The notes beneath the pieces were generated by a model that was given only the letters and a program-made list of their open reading frames with translations, was not told where the DNA came from and ran no database searches. Positions 46,574 to 55,740 of a DNA stretch of 64,000 nt are shown piece after piece. Source of the DNA: Halocynthiibacter namhaensis (lineage in GTDB: Bacteria; Pseudomonadota; Alphaproteobacteria; Rhodobacterales; Rhodobacteraceae); contig NZ_JWIF01000040.1 of assembly GCF_000812685.1 (NCBI RefSeq), positions 1 to 64,000 on the forward strand. Reading direction: 5' to 3'. Every line of letters begins with the position of its first letter. Positions within the stretch are counted from its first letter, which is position 1. The position numbers were made by a program, and so were the translations under genes.

Positions 46574-47827
46574 ATGACACTTATTTCGAAAACACTTGTT
46601 GGTGCTTTGGCTTTGACAACGGCATTGGCGGCGCCCTTGAAGGCTGACCCAACCGCTGAGGTTTTGCACTACTGGACATCCGGCGGCGAAGCCCAAGCTG
46701 TGAAAGCTCTGCAAGAAGCATTCGCTGCCCGTGGCGGCAGCTGGGTTGACGCACCTGTCGCTGGTGGCGGTGGTGATGCGCAAGCTGCGGTTCTGCGCGC
46801 ACGTGTATTGGCCGGGGATCCACCTGCTGCGGTTCAGATTAAGGGCCCGAATATCCAAGAATGGGCCGAAGCTGGTGCGCTTGGCGACTTGTCCGCGGTT
46901 GCGACGGCACAGAACTGGGATGCAGTGTTGCCCGCTGCGATCCAAGATATCGTAAAATACGAGGGCAACTATGTTGCTGTGCCTGTCAACGTGCACCGTG
47001 TTGATTGGATTTGGGCGAACCCTGAGGTCCTTGCCAAAGTTGGCGCAACCGTGCCGACCACCTGGGATGAATTCAACGAAACTGCAGACAAACTGCTTGC
47101 GGCGGGCATCATTCCCCTGGCACACGGTGGTCAGCCTTGGCAGGACGCAACCGTTTTTGAAACCGTTGTTTTGGGCATTGGTGGCGTCGATTTTTACCGA
47201 AAAGCTTTGGTTGAATTGGACATGGACGCGCTTGGGTCTGACACGATGGTTGCTGTCTTTGATCAGATGCGCAAAATGCGCGGCTATGTTGATCCGGATT
47301 TCCCTGGTCGTGACTGGAACCTTGCGACCGCAATGGTGATGCGCGGCGAAGCTGCGATGCAGATCATGGGCGATTGGGCAAAGGGTGAATTCGCTGCCGC
47401 TGGCAAAGTTCCAGGCGTCGATTATATCTGTGCATCCACACCGTCTGAGAATGGTTACCTGTTGAATTCAGACAGCTTTGCCATGTTCAATGTGTCTGGT
47501 GAGGATAATGTCGAAGGCCAAGCATTGTTGGCTGAACTGATCCTAGGCACTGATTTCCAAGAGACATTCAACGTGTTGAAAGGGTCAATCCCTGCGCGGA
47601 CAGATGTGCCACGTGACAGTTTCGATGATTGTGCGATCAAATCAATGGATGACATGGTCTCTGCCGCTGAAGGCAATACGTTGCTGGGCTCAATGGCGCA
47701 TGAAATCGCACAAGCGGGGGCTGTGCGTGGTGCGTTCATCGACGTTGCAACTGCGCATTTTAACTCTGATATGTCGTCCGCTGATGCGGTGGCACAGTTG
47801 GTCGATGCGATCAAACTTGCGCAATAA
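46574..47827 (+). CDS. Sugar ABC transporter substrate-binding protein (glucose type)
   Basis: The 417-residue periplasmic protein has a signal peptide (TLVGALALTTALAAPLKA) and the family 1 solute-binding fold, with VLHYWTSGGEAQAVKALQEA, YVAVPVNVHRVDWIWANPEVL and GDWAKGEF. This pattern is close to the glucose/mannose-binding proteins of GtsA type. It is the first and probably most strongly expressed gene of the operon, with a GGGAGG ribosome site and a stable hairpin after its stop. Confidence 0.94.
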   Translation: MTLISKTLVGALALTTALAAPLKADPTAEVLHYWTSGGEAQAVKALQEAFAARGGSWVDAPVAGGGGDAQAAVLRARVLAGDPPAAVQIKGPNIQEWAEAGALGDLSAVATAQNWDAVLPAAIQDIVKYEGNYVAVPVNVHRVDWIWANPEVLAKVGATVPTTWDEFNETADKLLAAGIIPLAHGGQPWQDATVFETVVLGIGGVDFYRKALVELDMDALGSDTMVAVFDQMRKMRGYVDPDFPGRDWNLATAMVMRGEAAMQIMGDWAKGEFAAAGKVPGVDYICASTPSENGYLLNSDSFAMFNVSGEDNVEGQALLAELILGTDFQETFNVLKGSIPARTDVPRDSFDDCAIKSMDDMVSAAEGNTLLGSMAHEIAQAGAVRGAFIDVATAHFNSDMSSADAVAQLVDAIKLAQ

Positions 47828-47840
47828 TTTGAATGAATCA

Positions 47841-47866
47841 CATGGCCTGGTATTGTCCAGGCCATG
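47841..47866 (+). promoter_or_regulatory. Intercistronic hairpin after the binding-protein gene
   Basis: CATGGCCTGG pairs perfectly with CCAGGCCATG around TATTGT. No T run follows. In many ABC operons such a hairpin protects the binding-protein part of the mRNA from 3' decay and lowers expression of the permease genes. Confidence 0.7.
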
Positions 47867-47896
47867 TATCCACTGTTTACCCGGAGGAGGTCTAAC

Positions 47897-48793
47897 GTGA
47901 CCCATCCCCCCCTGAAAATTGCGGATAGAATTGCGCGCTGGTTGCCCCAAATCGTTGTGGCACCCTGCTTTGCGGCGATCCTGTTCTTTGTATACGGATT
48001 TATCGCATGGACGGCGTATATTTCCTTTACGAAATCAAAAATGTTGCCGAACTATAACCTGATCGGCACCCGCCCATATGAACGTCTATTCCAAATGGAT
48101 CGCTGGGGTGTCGCACAGGAAAACCTGTTCATCTTCGGGATCCTGTTCATCGCCTTCGCGATTGTTATTGGGTGCCTGTTGGCTGTTCTGCTGGACCAAA
48201 AAATTCGTGCGGAAGGGTTCATTCGTACAATTTATCTATATCCAATGGCGATTTCTTTTATCATCACTGGCACGGCTTGGAAGTGGATCATGAACCCGTC
48301 CCTTGGGCTTGAAACGGTGGTACGCAGTTGGGGCTGGGAAAGCTTTTCCTTCGGCTGGACCAATGACGCAAATCTGGCGGTTTACGCTTTGGTGATGGCG
48401 GCGGTCTGGCAGAGTGCTGGGTTTGTGATGGCCTTGTTTCTGTCTGCATTGCGCAGTGTGGATCAGGATATCATCAAAGCCGCCAGCCTTGATGGCGCGT
48501 CACCTTGGAAAATCTATATGCGGATCATCTTGCCATCCATGCGCCCGGTGTTCATGAGCGCGATTGTCATCCTGTCGCATCTCGCGATCAAAAGCTTTGA
48601 TCTGGTGGTTGCGCTGACCGGCGGTGGCCCTGGGTATTCATCCACTTTACCTGCGAATTTCATGTATGAAATGACGTTTCGGCGCAATGAAATCGGGATC
48701 GGCGCGGCCTCGGCGATGATCATGCTGGCGACGGTTGCTGCGATCATGGTGCCTTATCTTTATTCTGAATTGCGGGGGAAAAAACATGTCTGA
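47897..48793 (+). CDS. Sugar ABC transporter permease (MalF/GtsB type)
   Basis: The 298-residue inner-membrane protein has six or more membrane segments and the cytoplasmic EAA-type loop AASLDGASPWKIYMRIILPSM that contacts the ATPase. The GTG start at 47897 follows a strong GGAGGAGG site six bases upstream; the longer frame begins inside the hairpin. It overlaps the next permease gene by eight bases. Confidence 0.92.
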   Translation: MTHPPLKIADRIARWLPQIVVAPCFAAILFFVYGFIAWTAYISFTKSKMLPNYNLIGTRPYERLFQMDRWGVAQENLFIFGILFIAFAIVIGCLLAVLLDQKIRAEGFIRTIYLYPMAISFIITGTAWKWIMNPSLGLETVVRSWGWESFSFGWTNDANLAVYALVMAAVWQSAGFVMALFLSALRSVDQDIIKAASLDGASPWKIYMRIILPSMRPVFMSAIVILSHLAIKSFDLVVALTGGGPGYSSTLPANFMYEMTFRRNEIGIGAASAMIMLATVAAIMVPYLYSELRGKKHV

Positions 48794-49673
48794 TCAAGCG
48801 ACATTTAACCAACCGCGCACCGGGGCATCAATTGCTTTGCGCGTCTTGCTTTGGGCTGTGCTGATCGTCTTTGCGATATGGTTCTTGCTGCCTGCCTATG
48901 TGGTGGTTGGGACATCCCTGAAGGGACTAGAGGAAATTCGCGGCGGGTCGCTGTTGGCTTTGCCCCACGAGCTTAACTTTTCGTCTTGGCGTCACGCTTG
49001 GTCTGAGGCCTGTATCGGTGTGAATTGCACCGGACTTGAGCCCTACTTTTGGAATTCTGTCGGCATGGCGATCCCGTCTGTGATCATCTCAACCCTATTG
49101 GGTGCGCTGACCGGGTATTCCCTGACAAAGTTCAAATTCAAAGGCGCAAATCTGGTCTTTGCCTTGATCCTCTTTGGCTGTTTCGTACCCTTTCAAGTGG
49201 TCATTCTGCCCATGGCGGTAACCCTTGGTAAAATTGGCATCACCAACACGGTTTATGGGTTGATCCTTGTGCACTCGGTTTATGGCATGGCCTTTACCAC
49301 GCTGTTTTTCCGCAACTATTACGTCACCATCCCGGATGAATTGGTGCGCGCGGCGACGATTGATGGGGCAGGGTTCTTTACCATCTTTCGCCGCATCATT
49401 TTGCCGCTGTCACCACCGATCATTGTGGTGTCGGTGATCTGGCAATTCACCCAGATCTGGAATGACTTTCTGTTTGGGGCAAGCTTCACGACAGGGGGCG
49501 CGCAGCCGATCATGGTTGCGATGAACAACCTCGTGAACACCACAACAGGCGTTAAACAATACAACGTCGATATGGCCGCTGCCCTGATCACCGCTGCCCC
49601 CACAATTTTCGTCTATATCATCGCGGGCCGCTACTTTGTGCGCGGTCTCACCGCTGGCTCGGTTAAAGGATAA
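48786..49673 (+). CDS. Sugar ABC transporter permease (MalG/GtsC type)
   Basis: The 295-residue second permease has six membrane segments and the EAA-type loop AATIDGAGFFTIFRRIILPLS. The start at 48786 (MSDQATF) lies within the last codons of the first permease gene, behind GGGGGAAAAAAC. An extracytoplasmic loop with two cysteines (ACIGVNCTG) lies after the first segment. The ATPase gene follows after three bases. Confidence 0.92.
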   Translation: MSDQATFNQPRTGASIALRVLLWAVLIVFAIWFLLPAYVVVGTSLKGLEEIRGGSLLALPHELNFSSWRHAWSEACIGVNCTGLEPYFWNSVGMAIPSVIISTLLGALTGYSLTKFKFKGANLVFALILFGCFVPFQVVILPMAVTLGKIGITNTVYGLILVHSVYGMAFTTLFFRNYYVTIPDELVRAATIDGAGFFTIFRRIILPLSPPIIVVSVIWQFTQIWNDFLFGASFTTGGAQPIMVAMNNLVNTTTGVKQYNVDMAAALITAAPTIFVYIIAGRYFVRGLTAGSVKG

Positions 49674-49676
49674 AAC

Positions 49677-50780
49677 ATGGCTTCTCTGACAATTAAAAAC
49701 GCGGTTAAGCGGTACGGAAATGTGGAAGTCCTAAAAGGTGTCGACATTGACCTGCAAGACGGTGAATTTCTGGTGCTTTTGGGCGCATCTGGTTGCGGTA
49801 AATCAACGCTTTTGAACATGATCGCCGGGCTTGAAAGCGTCACCGAGGGGGAAATTTCCATCGGGGATCGCGTGATCAACGACGTTCATCCCAAGGACCG
49901 TGACATCGCCATGGTGTTTCAATCCTATGCGCTATACCCGAATATGACCGTGGCCAAGAACATCGCCTTCGGTCTTGAGATGCGCGGTGTGCCAAAGGCA
50001 GAACGCGAAACGGCCGTGCTTGAGGTGGCGAAGATGTTGCAGATGGATCATCTGTTGGATCGCAAGCCAGGTCAACTTTCCGGCGGCCAACGTCAACGGG
50101 TTGCCATGGGGCGCGCGCTTGTGCGTCGCCCAGAAGTGTTCCTGTTTGATGAGCCCCTGTCAAATCTTGATGCAAAGTTACGTTTGGAGATGCGTACTGA
50201 AATCAAACGGTTACACAAACGTCTTAATGCGACGATGGTATATGTAACCCATGATCAAATCGAGGCGCTGACCTTGGCCGATCGCATTGCCATTCTGAAA
50301 GATGGCGAAGTGCAACAACTGGCAAGCCCCGCAGAAATCTATGACCAACCTGTGAATATGTTTGTTGCGGGTCTTGTCGGGTCTCCGCCCATGAACTTTA
50401 TCAAATCCAAGGTTACCCAAGCGGATACCGGTCTTGTTGCGGAGGTCTCTGTGTTGGCAAACGGCGTTGAGCAACCCATGTTGTTGGATCTGTCGCAACA
50501 GCCTGCGGATCTGACCGATTGGATTGGACGCGAGGTTATCGTCGGTCTTCGTCCTGAGGCGATCACTCAAGATGGGCAGGGTGCCAGCTTTGACAGCGAT
50601 ATTGATGTGACCGAGGCGACGGGGGCAGATACGCTATGTGTGCTGACCTGGAATGGGCAGGAGGTCATGGCGCGGGTTAGCTCGGGATATGCACAGATCA
50701 TCGAAGGCACAATGGCATTTTCTATCGATATGTCGCGTGCAAGCCTGTTTGACCCTAAAACGGAAATGCGCTTGTCTTAA
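49677..50780 (+). CDS. Sugar ABC transporter ATP-binding protein (UgpC/MalK type)
   Basis: The 367-residue ATPase has Walker A GASGCGKST, the signature LSGGQRQRVAMGRAL, Walker B VFLFDEPLSNLD and the switch histidine in VTHDQIEAL. A C-terminal TOBE/regulatory domain follows (about 240-360, GLVGSPPMNFI). It would energise the two preceding permeases. The length agrees with the MalK group. Confidence 0.95.
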   Translation: MASLTIKNAVKRYGNVEVLKGVDIDLQDGEFLVLLGASGCGKSTLLNMIAGLESVTEGEISIGDRVINDVHPKDRDIAMVFQSYALYPNMTVAKNIAFGLEMRGVPKAERETAVLEVAKMLQMDHLLDRKPGQLSGGQRQRVAMGRALVRRPEVFLFDEPLSNLDAKLRLEMRTEIKRLHKRLNATMVYVTHDQIEALTLADRIAILKDGEVQQLASPAEIYDQPVNMFVAGLVGSPPMNFIKSKVTQADTGLVAEVSVLANGVEQPMLLDLSQQPADLTDWIGREVIVGLRPEAITQDGQGASFDSDIDVTEATGADTLCVLTWNGQEVMARVSSGYAQIIEGTMAFSIDMSRASLFDPKTEMRLS

Positions 50781-50805
50781 GTGGCCATAACGCTTGGAGT
50801 TGAAC

Positions 50806-51798
50806 ATGTGGAACCTTGTTGCTGATGTGGGTGGCACCAATATGCGCTTGGCTGCGATTGCGCCCAGTGGCGAAATCATTGCGCAACACAGGTTCCCGTC
50901 GACGGGCAAGCTGGGGGTCGCAGACGCGTGTGCTGTCTTCATGGCGCAGCAATCGGGGTCACCGGCTGGCGTGGCGGTGGCTGCTGCTGGCGTCGTGTCT
51001 GATGGTGCGGTAAAGTTAACCAATGCGGGTCAAAAGGTTACATGTTCTGATCTGGCGGCGGCTTGCGGCACTGCCAATGTGCATATTCTCAATGATTTTG
51101 AGGGCGCGGCGTGGTCTCTCGCGACGGTGACGGCAGATGATGTTGATGCGCTGCAGGGTCGTTTCGTGAAATCTGATGCTCCGATGCTAATCATTGGGCC
51201 TGGAACGGGATTGGGCGTTGGCATGATGGCGCATTCCAACGGGACACCCAATGTGATCTCGGGAGAGGGCGGGCACGTTCGACTTGCCCCTGAAACCCAA
51301 GATGAATTTGATTATTTCACGCAGCTGATCGCGCTTTGGCCTGAAATACAGATCGGAACGGGCGTTGCCGTCGAGGCCGAGGCGATCCTGTCTGGAACTG
51401 GACTGCCTTACCTTTACAGATCGATTGCCCAGGTGCGCGATCTTCCGATGATCTGCAACACCGCACAGGATATTTTGCAGCATGGACGCGCAGATACTGA
51501 CCCTATTGCGAAAATTGCCACCGATCTGTTTTGTCGCTGCCTCGGCGCTTTGGCAGGGGATTTTGCGTTAACGGTGGATGCGCGCGGCGGGGTGTTTATC
51601 ACCGGCGGCGTTGCCTTACCCAACCCTTGGCTGTTCGGAGATGTTTTCATGGAAGCGTTTAACGCGGGTGGACGCCACAGCGGATGGCGATCAAAGATGC
51701 CTGTATTCTTGTATAAGAACGATGAATTCGGCCTTATGGGCGCGCGAAACTTTCTGAAGGCGCACGATTTGATGGTGCAGGGGGGGATGCAAGAATGA
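50806..51798 (+). CDS. glk: Glucokinase
   Basis: Glk phosphorylates incoming glucose with ATP. The 330-residue protein of the proteobacterial glucokinase family has the phosphate-binding VADVGGTNMRLA, the catalytic aspartate in LNDFEGAAW, IGPGTGLGVGM, SGEGGHVRLAP and ITGGVALP. The ATG at 50806 has TTGGAG six bases upstream; the frame could also open four codons earlier at a TTG. It lies 25 bases after the ATPase and overlaps the next gene (ATGA). Confidence 0.95.
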   Translation: MWNLVADVGGTNMRLAAIAPSGEIIAQHRFPSTGKLGVADACAVFMAQQSGSPAGVAVAAAGVVSDGAVKLTNAGQKVTCSDLAAACGTANVHILNDFEGAAWSLATVTADDVDALQGRFVKSDAPMLIIGPGTGLGVGMMAHSNGTPNVISGEGGHVRLAPETQDEFDYFTQLIALWPEIQIGTGVAVEAEAILSGTGLPYLYRSIAQVRDLPMICNTAQDILQHGRADTDPIAKIATDLFCRCLGALAGDFALTVDARGGVFITGGVALPNPWLFGDVFMEAFNAGGRHSGWRSKMPVFLYKNDEFGLMGARNFLKAHDLMVQGGMQE

Positions 51799-52811
51799 CC
51801 CCGCTGAAGGTAGGATTGCTGGGGTTTGGTGGTGCGGGGCAGGTGTTCCATGCCCCGTTGATCCAGGTTGAGCCGGGTCTGCAGCTGTGTAAAATTGGCA
51901 GTCGAAATTTTGCCGGAAAACAATTGCCCCAAGGCGTGCAGGGAGCATCCATCCAAGACGTGATTGATGACCCACTGATCGACCTGATCGTGATCGCAAC
52001 CCCAAATGACAGCCATGCATCTTTGGCGAAATTGGCCTTGTTGGCGGGGAAACATGTGGTGGTGGATAAACCATTCACTGTGACTTTGTCAGAAGCATCT
52101 GAACTGGTGACGTTGGCGCAGGAACAACAAAGATTGCTCAGTGTTTTTCATAATAGACGCTGGGACGGAGGATTTATCACGGCACAAAAAATCCTGCCTG
52201 ATTTGGGGGAAATAAGTTTCGCTGAATTTCACTTTGATCGCTTCAGCCCACAGATCAAGCAAAGGTGGCGGGAAGAGGAAATCGAAGGGGCCGGTATTTT
52301 ATATGATCTTGGCCCACATTTACTGGATCAGATTATCTGCATGTTTGGTATGCCCAAAGCTGTGATGGCCAACTTGGCGCGGCAACGAAACGGGGCGAAG
52401 GTTGATGATTTTTTCCATATTATGCTGGAATATGGTGAGCGGCGCGTTGTTGCACATGCCAGCTCGCTGATGCGTGATCATGCCCCGCGTATTGCTCTGT
52501 ACGGAAGTGATGCGAGCTTCTTTCAATATGGTTTGGATGGGCAAGAAGTCGCTTTAAAACGCGGTGTTTCCCCCGGAAGTCGCGATTGGGGTCAGACCCT
52601 AGGTGGATACGCGCGGTTGATGCGTGCCTCGGGGGCGGAGGAAGAAATTCCCCTAGAAGCAGGGTGTTACGAAGTATTTTACAAAAATATATCAGATGAA
52701 ATTCATCATGGGCGTTCAACATTTGTAACCGCTGAGCAAGCGTTGGATGTTATGCATGTTCTTATTGCGGCACAGGAAAGCGCTTTGGCACACAAACGAA
52801 TTTCTTTGTGA
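51795..52811 (+). CDS. Gfo/Idh/MocA family oxidoreductase
   Basis: The 338-residue protein has an N-terminal Rossmann domain (VGLLGFGGAGQVFHAPLI), the hinge motif VVVDKPFTVT and a C-terminal alpha/beta domain with GILYDLGPHLLDQ, where the histidine is expected to be catalytic. Members oxidise or reduce sugars with NAD(P). It resembles the YdgJ-type subgroup. The four-base overlap with glk shows it belongs to the glucose operon, but its substrate is unknown. Confidence 0.9.
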   Translation: MTPLKVGLLGFGGAGQVFHAPLIQVEPGLQLCKIGSRNFAGKQLPQGVQGASIQDVIDDPLIDLIVIATPNDSHASLAKLALLAGKHVVVDKPFTVTLSEASELVTLAQEQQRLLSVFHNRRWDGGFITAQKILPDLGEISFAEFHFDRFSPQIKQRWREEEIEGAGILYDLGPHLLDQIICMFGMPKAVMANLARQRNGAKVDDFFHIMLEYGERRVVAHASSLMRDHAPRIALYGSDASFFQYGLDGQEVALKRGVSPGSRDWGQTLGGYARLMRASGAEEEIPLEAGCYEVFYKNISDEIHHGRSTFVTAEQALDVMHVLIAAQESALAHKRISL

Positions 52812-52840
52812 TACCGGGTTGAAAATCACATTGAAATGAT

Positions 52841-52860
52841 AAATGTTAGCGCTATCATTT
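52841..52860. promoter_or_regulatory. LacI-type candidate operator before edd
   Basis: AAATGTTAGCGCTATCATTT is a 20-bp palindrome with nine of ten matching pairs, 45 bases before the edd start. Its inner 14 bases, read on the minus strand, match the site before zwf at 13 of 14 positions. A second outer inverted repeat (ATGATA at 52836-52841 with TATCAT at 52853-52858) partly overlaps it. Confidence 0.68.
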
Positions 52861-52905
52861 TAATTCAAGCCAAACGTAAGGCAACATGGAACGGAAAGTG
52901 ACCGA

Positions 52906-54723
52906 ATGAACGAGCTAAATCCAACAATTCGAAACGTCACGGAACGGATCATTGAGCGCAGCGCGAAAACGCGCGGTCGATATATGAAACGCATGAAGGC
53001 TGCGAAACAGAAAGGGCCTTCGCGCGCACATCTATCTTGCAGTGGTCAGGCACATGCCTATGCGGGTGCGGGTCAAGATCAGGCGGCATTGGTGACGCAA
53101 AACGCTGGGCATCTGGGTATTGTAACGGCCTATAATGATATGCTTTCTGCGCATCAACCTTTTGAAAAATATCCCGAAATTTTGCGCAAGGCGGCGCGAG
53201 ATTTTGGGGCGACGGCGCAGGTGGCCGGTGGTGTGCCTGCCATGTGCGATGGGGTGACACAAGGCGAAGCGGGCATGGAGTTGAGCCTATTTTCACGCGA
53301 CTTGATCGCGATGGCGGCAGGGATTGCTTTAAGCCACAATACATTTGACGCCGCCGTTTATCTCGGGGTTTGTGATAAGATCGTGCCGGGTTTGGTGATT
53401 GCGGCCCAGTCATTCGGACATTTGCCGGCGGTATTTGTGCCCGCAGGCCCAATGGAAAGCGGGATGTCGAACGACGAGAAATCCAAGGTGCGGCAACAAT
53501 TTGCGGGCGGTGAGTGCAGTCGTGAAACCTTGATGGCCGCCGAGATGGCCGCCTATCACGGACCAGGCACATGCACGTTTTACGGTACGGCGAATACCAA
53601 TCAAATGTTGATGGAATTCATGGGGTTGCATCTGCCTGGGGCCAGTTTCGTTCCGCCATCCGCCGATTTGCGACAGGCATTGACGTATGAAGCCGCGCAG
53701 CGGGCGTTATCCCTATCTGCGTTGGGCGAAGCCTATACCCCAACATGTGAAATCCTTGACGAGAAAGCCTATGTAAATGGGGTTGTCGGGTTGATGGCCA
53801 CCGGGGGATCCACCAACCTGTTGATCCATTTGATCGCAATGGCGCGGGCTGGGGGGATACTTCTGACATTGCAGGATTTCGCAGAGATATCAGCGATCGT
53901 GCCCTTGATGGCACGGATCTATCCGAACGGGCTTGCGGATGTGAACCATTTCCATGCGGCAGGCGGTCTGGGGTTTATGATTGGATCCCTGCTGGACCAT
54001 GGCTATTTGCACGCAGACACGAAGACCGTGGCAGGCGTTGGATTGCGCCATTACACTAGGGATCCAAAGTTGATCGACGGCGCGCTGGTTTGGCAAGATG
54101 GCGACCGACACAGCTTGAACGACAAGATATTACGACCAGCGTCAGATGGGTTTCAACACAGTGGGGGGCTTGTTCAATTGCAGGGCAATCTTGGATCAGC
54201 TGTGATGAAAATTTCAGCCGTCGCGCCTGAACATCGATTGGTCGAGGCACCCGTGCGGGTGTTCAAAGATCAAACGTCGGTGAAGGAAGCGTTTAAGCGC
54301 GGGGAATTCACCAGTGATGTGATCGTGGTTGTGCGTTTTCAGGGGCCAAAAGCCAATGGCATGCCGGAACTGCACGCTTTGACGCCTGTGCTGTCCATTT
54401 TGCAGGGGCGTGGCCATAAGGTTGCGTTGTTGACAGACGGGCGGATGTCCGGTGCATCAGGCAAAATACCGGCCGCAATTCACGTCAGCCCAGAAGCGAT
54501 GGACGGTGGAATGCTTGCCCGGCTTCAGGATGGCGATATCATTCGGTTGGACCCAGAGCACGGCACGGTTGAAGTCCTGACGCCCGGGGTGGCCGATCGC
54601 GACGCGGTGCAACCTGACCTATCAGAGAATGACGCGGGCGTTGGGCGGGAATTGTTCGCAGCTTTCCGCCGCACTGTTGGCCCGGTGACCACCGGTGCCT
54701 CTGTTTTTGGAGATATAACATGA
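52906..54723 (+). CDS. edd: Phosphogluconate dehydratase
   Basis: Edd dehydrates 6-phosphogluconate to 2-keto-3-deoxy-6-phosphogluconate, the first committed Entner-Doudoroff step. The 605-residue IlvD/Edd-type protein has iron-sulfur cluster regions around [18 protein letters not shown] and [16 protein letters not shown], plus [12 protein letters not shown] and [17 protein letters not shown]. Length fits Edd. Its stop overlaps the eda start by four bases. Confidence 0.97.
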   Translation: MNELNPTIRNVTERIIERSAKTRGRYMKRMKAAKQKGPSRAHLSCSGQAHAYAGAGQDQAALVTQNAGHLGIVTAYNDMLSAHQPFEKYPEILRKAARDFGATAQVAGGVPAMCDGVTQGEAGMELSLFSRDLIAMAAGIALSHNTFDAAVYLGVCDKIVPGLVIAAQSFGHLPAVFVPAGPMESGMSNDEKSKVRQQFAGGECSRETLMAAEMAAYHGPGTCTFYGTANTNQMLMEFMGLHLPGASFVPPSADLRQALTYEAAQRALSLSALGEAYTPTCEILDEKAYVNGVVGLMATGGSTNLLIHLIAMARAGGILLTLQDFAEISAIVPLMARIYPNGLADVNHFHAAGGLGFMIGSLLDHGYLHADTKTVAGVGLRHYTRDPKLIDGALVWQDGDRHSLNDKILRPASDGFQHSGGLVQLQGNLGSAVMKISAVAPEHRLVEAPVRVFKDQTSVKEAFKRGEFTSDVIVVVRFQGPKANGMPELHALTPVLSILQGRGHKVALLTDGRMSGASGKIPAAIHVSPEAMDGGMLARLQDGDIIRLDPEHGTVEVLTPGVADRDAVQPDLSENDAGVGRELFAAFRRTVGPVTTGASVFGDIT

Positions 54724-55361
54724 ATTCACAATTTTCGCGCGATGCGATCCGCAAGACATGCCAATTGGCACCGATCGTCCCGGTGCTTGTCGTCCACGAC
54801 GTGGCTCATGCCAGACCCTTGGCACAAGCGTTGGTGGATGGGGGATTGCCTGCCCTTGAAGTGACGTTGCGCACGCCTGCAGCCCTTGAAGTCATTGCTG
54901 AAATGGCCGCTGTGCCTGGCGCTGTGGTGGGGGCTGGTACCGTTCTAACGGCAGAGGATATACGTGCGGTCCAGGCGGCGGGCGCCCAATTCGCGGTGTC
55001 TCCGGGGGCGACAGACGCGTTATTGACGGCCTGTGAAACGGTGCAGATGCCCTTGTTGCCAGGGGCTGCCAGCGCGAGTGAAGCGATGGTATTGCTTGAA
55101 CGCGGATATGACGTCTTGAAATTGTTCCCCGCAGAAGCCGCTGGCGGGGTGACGATGTTAAAGTCACTTGGCGGGCCGTTGCCTCAGGTTTCATTCTGTC
55201 CAACCGGTGGGGTCAACCCAACAAATGCGCCCGACTATCTGAAGTTGGACAATGTCATCTGCGCGGGCGGCAGCTGGGTTGCCCCACAAGATGCGATGGA
55301 AGCTGGCGATTGGAAGCGAATTGAGAAGTTGGCCTGCGATGCGTCTGGTATTGGATCGTAA
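54720..55361 (+). CDS. eda: KDPG aldolase (2-keto-3-deoxy-6-phosphogluconate aldolase)
   Basis: Eda cleaves KDPG to pyruvate and glyceraldehyde 3-phosphate. The 213-residue barrel has PVLVVHDVAHARPLAQAL, the glutamate in LEVTLRTPAAL, VGAGTVL, and the Schiff-base lysine in YDVLKLFPAEAAGG, followed by FCPTGGVN. It is coupled to edd through ATGA and ends the glucose island. Confidence 0.96.
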   Translation: MNSQFSRDAIRKTCQLAPIVPVLVVHDVAHARPLAQALVDGGLPALEVTLRTPAALEVIAEMAAVPGAVVGAGTVLTAEDIRAVQAAGAQFAVSPGATDALLTACETVQMPLLPGAASASEAMVLLERGYDVLKLFPAEAAGGVTMLKSLGGPLPQVSFCPTGGVNPTNAPDYLKLDNVICAGGSWVAPQDAMEAGDWKRIEKLACDASGIGS

Positions 55362-55740
55362 GTCACACATATTCTTGGGCTTAGGTTTGGGCCCGGCGAG
55401 AATGACCGATATCCATCCCATCGAGATGACCCTATGGGACGCAAATTTTACTCGAATTGATCACAACTTTCTTTCTGGGCAATCCTATTGAACCTTGGTG
55501 ACATGCCTGATGCGTTCTGCACAGCCAATCTTTCGTGATATCAATTACTTGTGCTGAATTATAATGTTCGTTTTGTGGTAAGTGGCTGACTTGTATGAAA
55601 AATATCATAAAGGGAAAATAAAATCGAACATAAAGCGTTCTAGGGAGAAAGGCTTTCTTCGAGCTACACAAACAGCGGGCTGCCGTGTTGGGGAACATGG
55701 ATGAAGCTTCGTGACTTGGGTAGTAAAGGGTGGGTTTCTA
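55362..55740. other. Region between eda and the metalloprotease gene
   Basis: No gene is supported. A TATAAT lies at 55560-55565 with a poor -35 region. The stretch is more AT-rich than its surroundings and would hold the promoter of the protease gene. An imperfect inverted repeat at about 55369-55400 may end the edd-eda transcript. Confidence 0.4.

Noticed and set aside
55252-55491. 79-codon frame overlapping the end of eda
   Set aside because: The first half is an alternative frame of eda, and the second half has no recognisable product or ribosome site.
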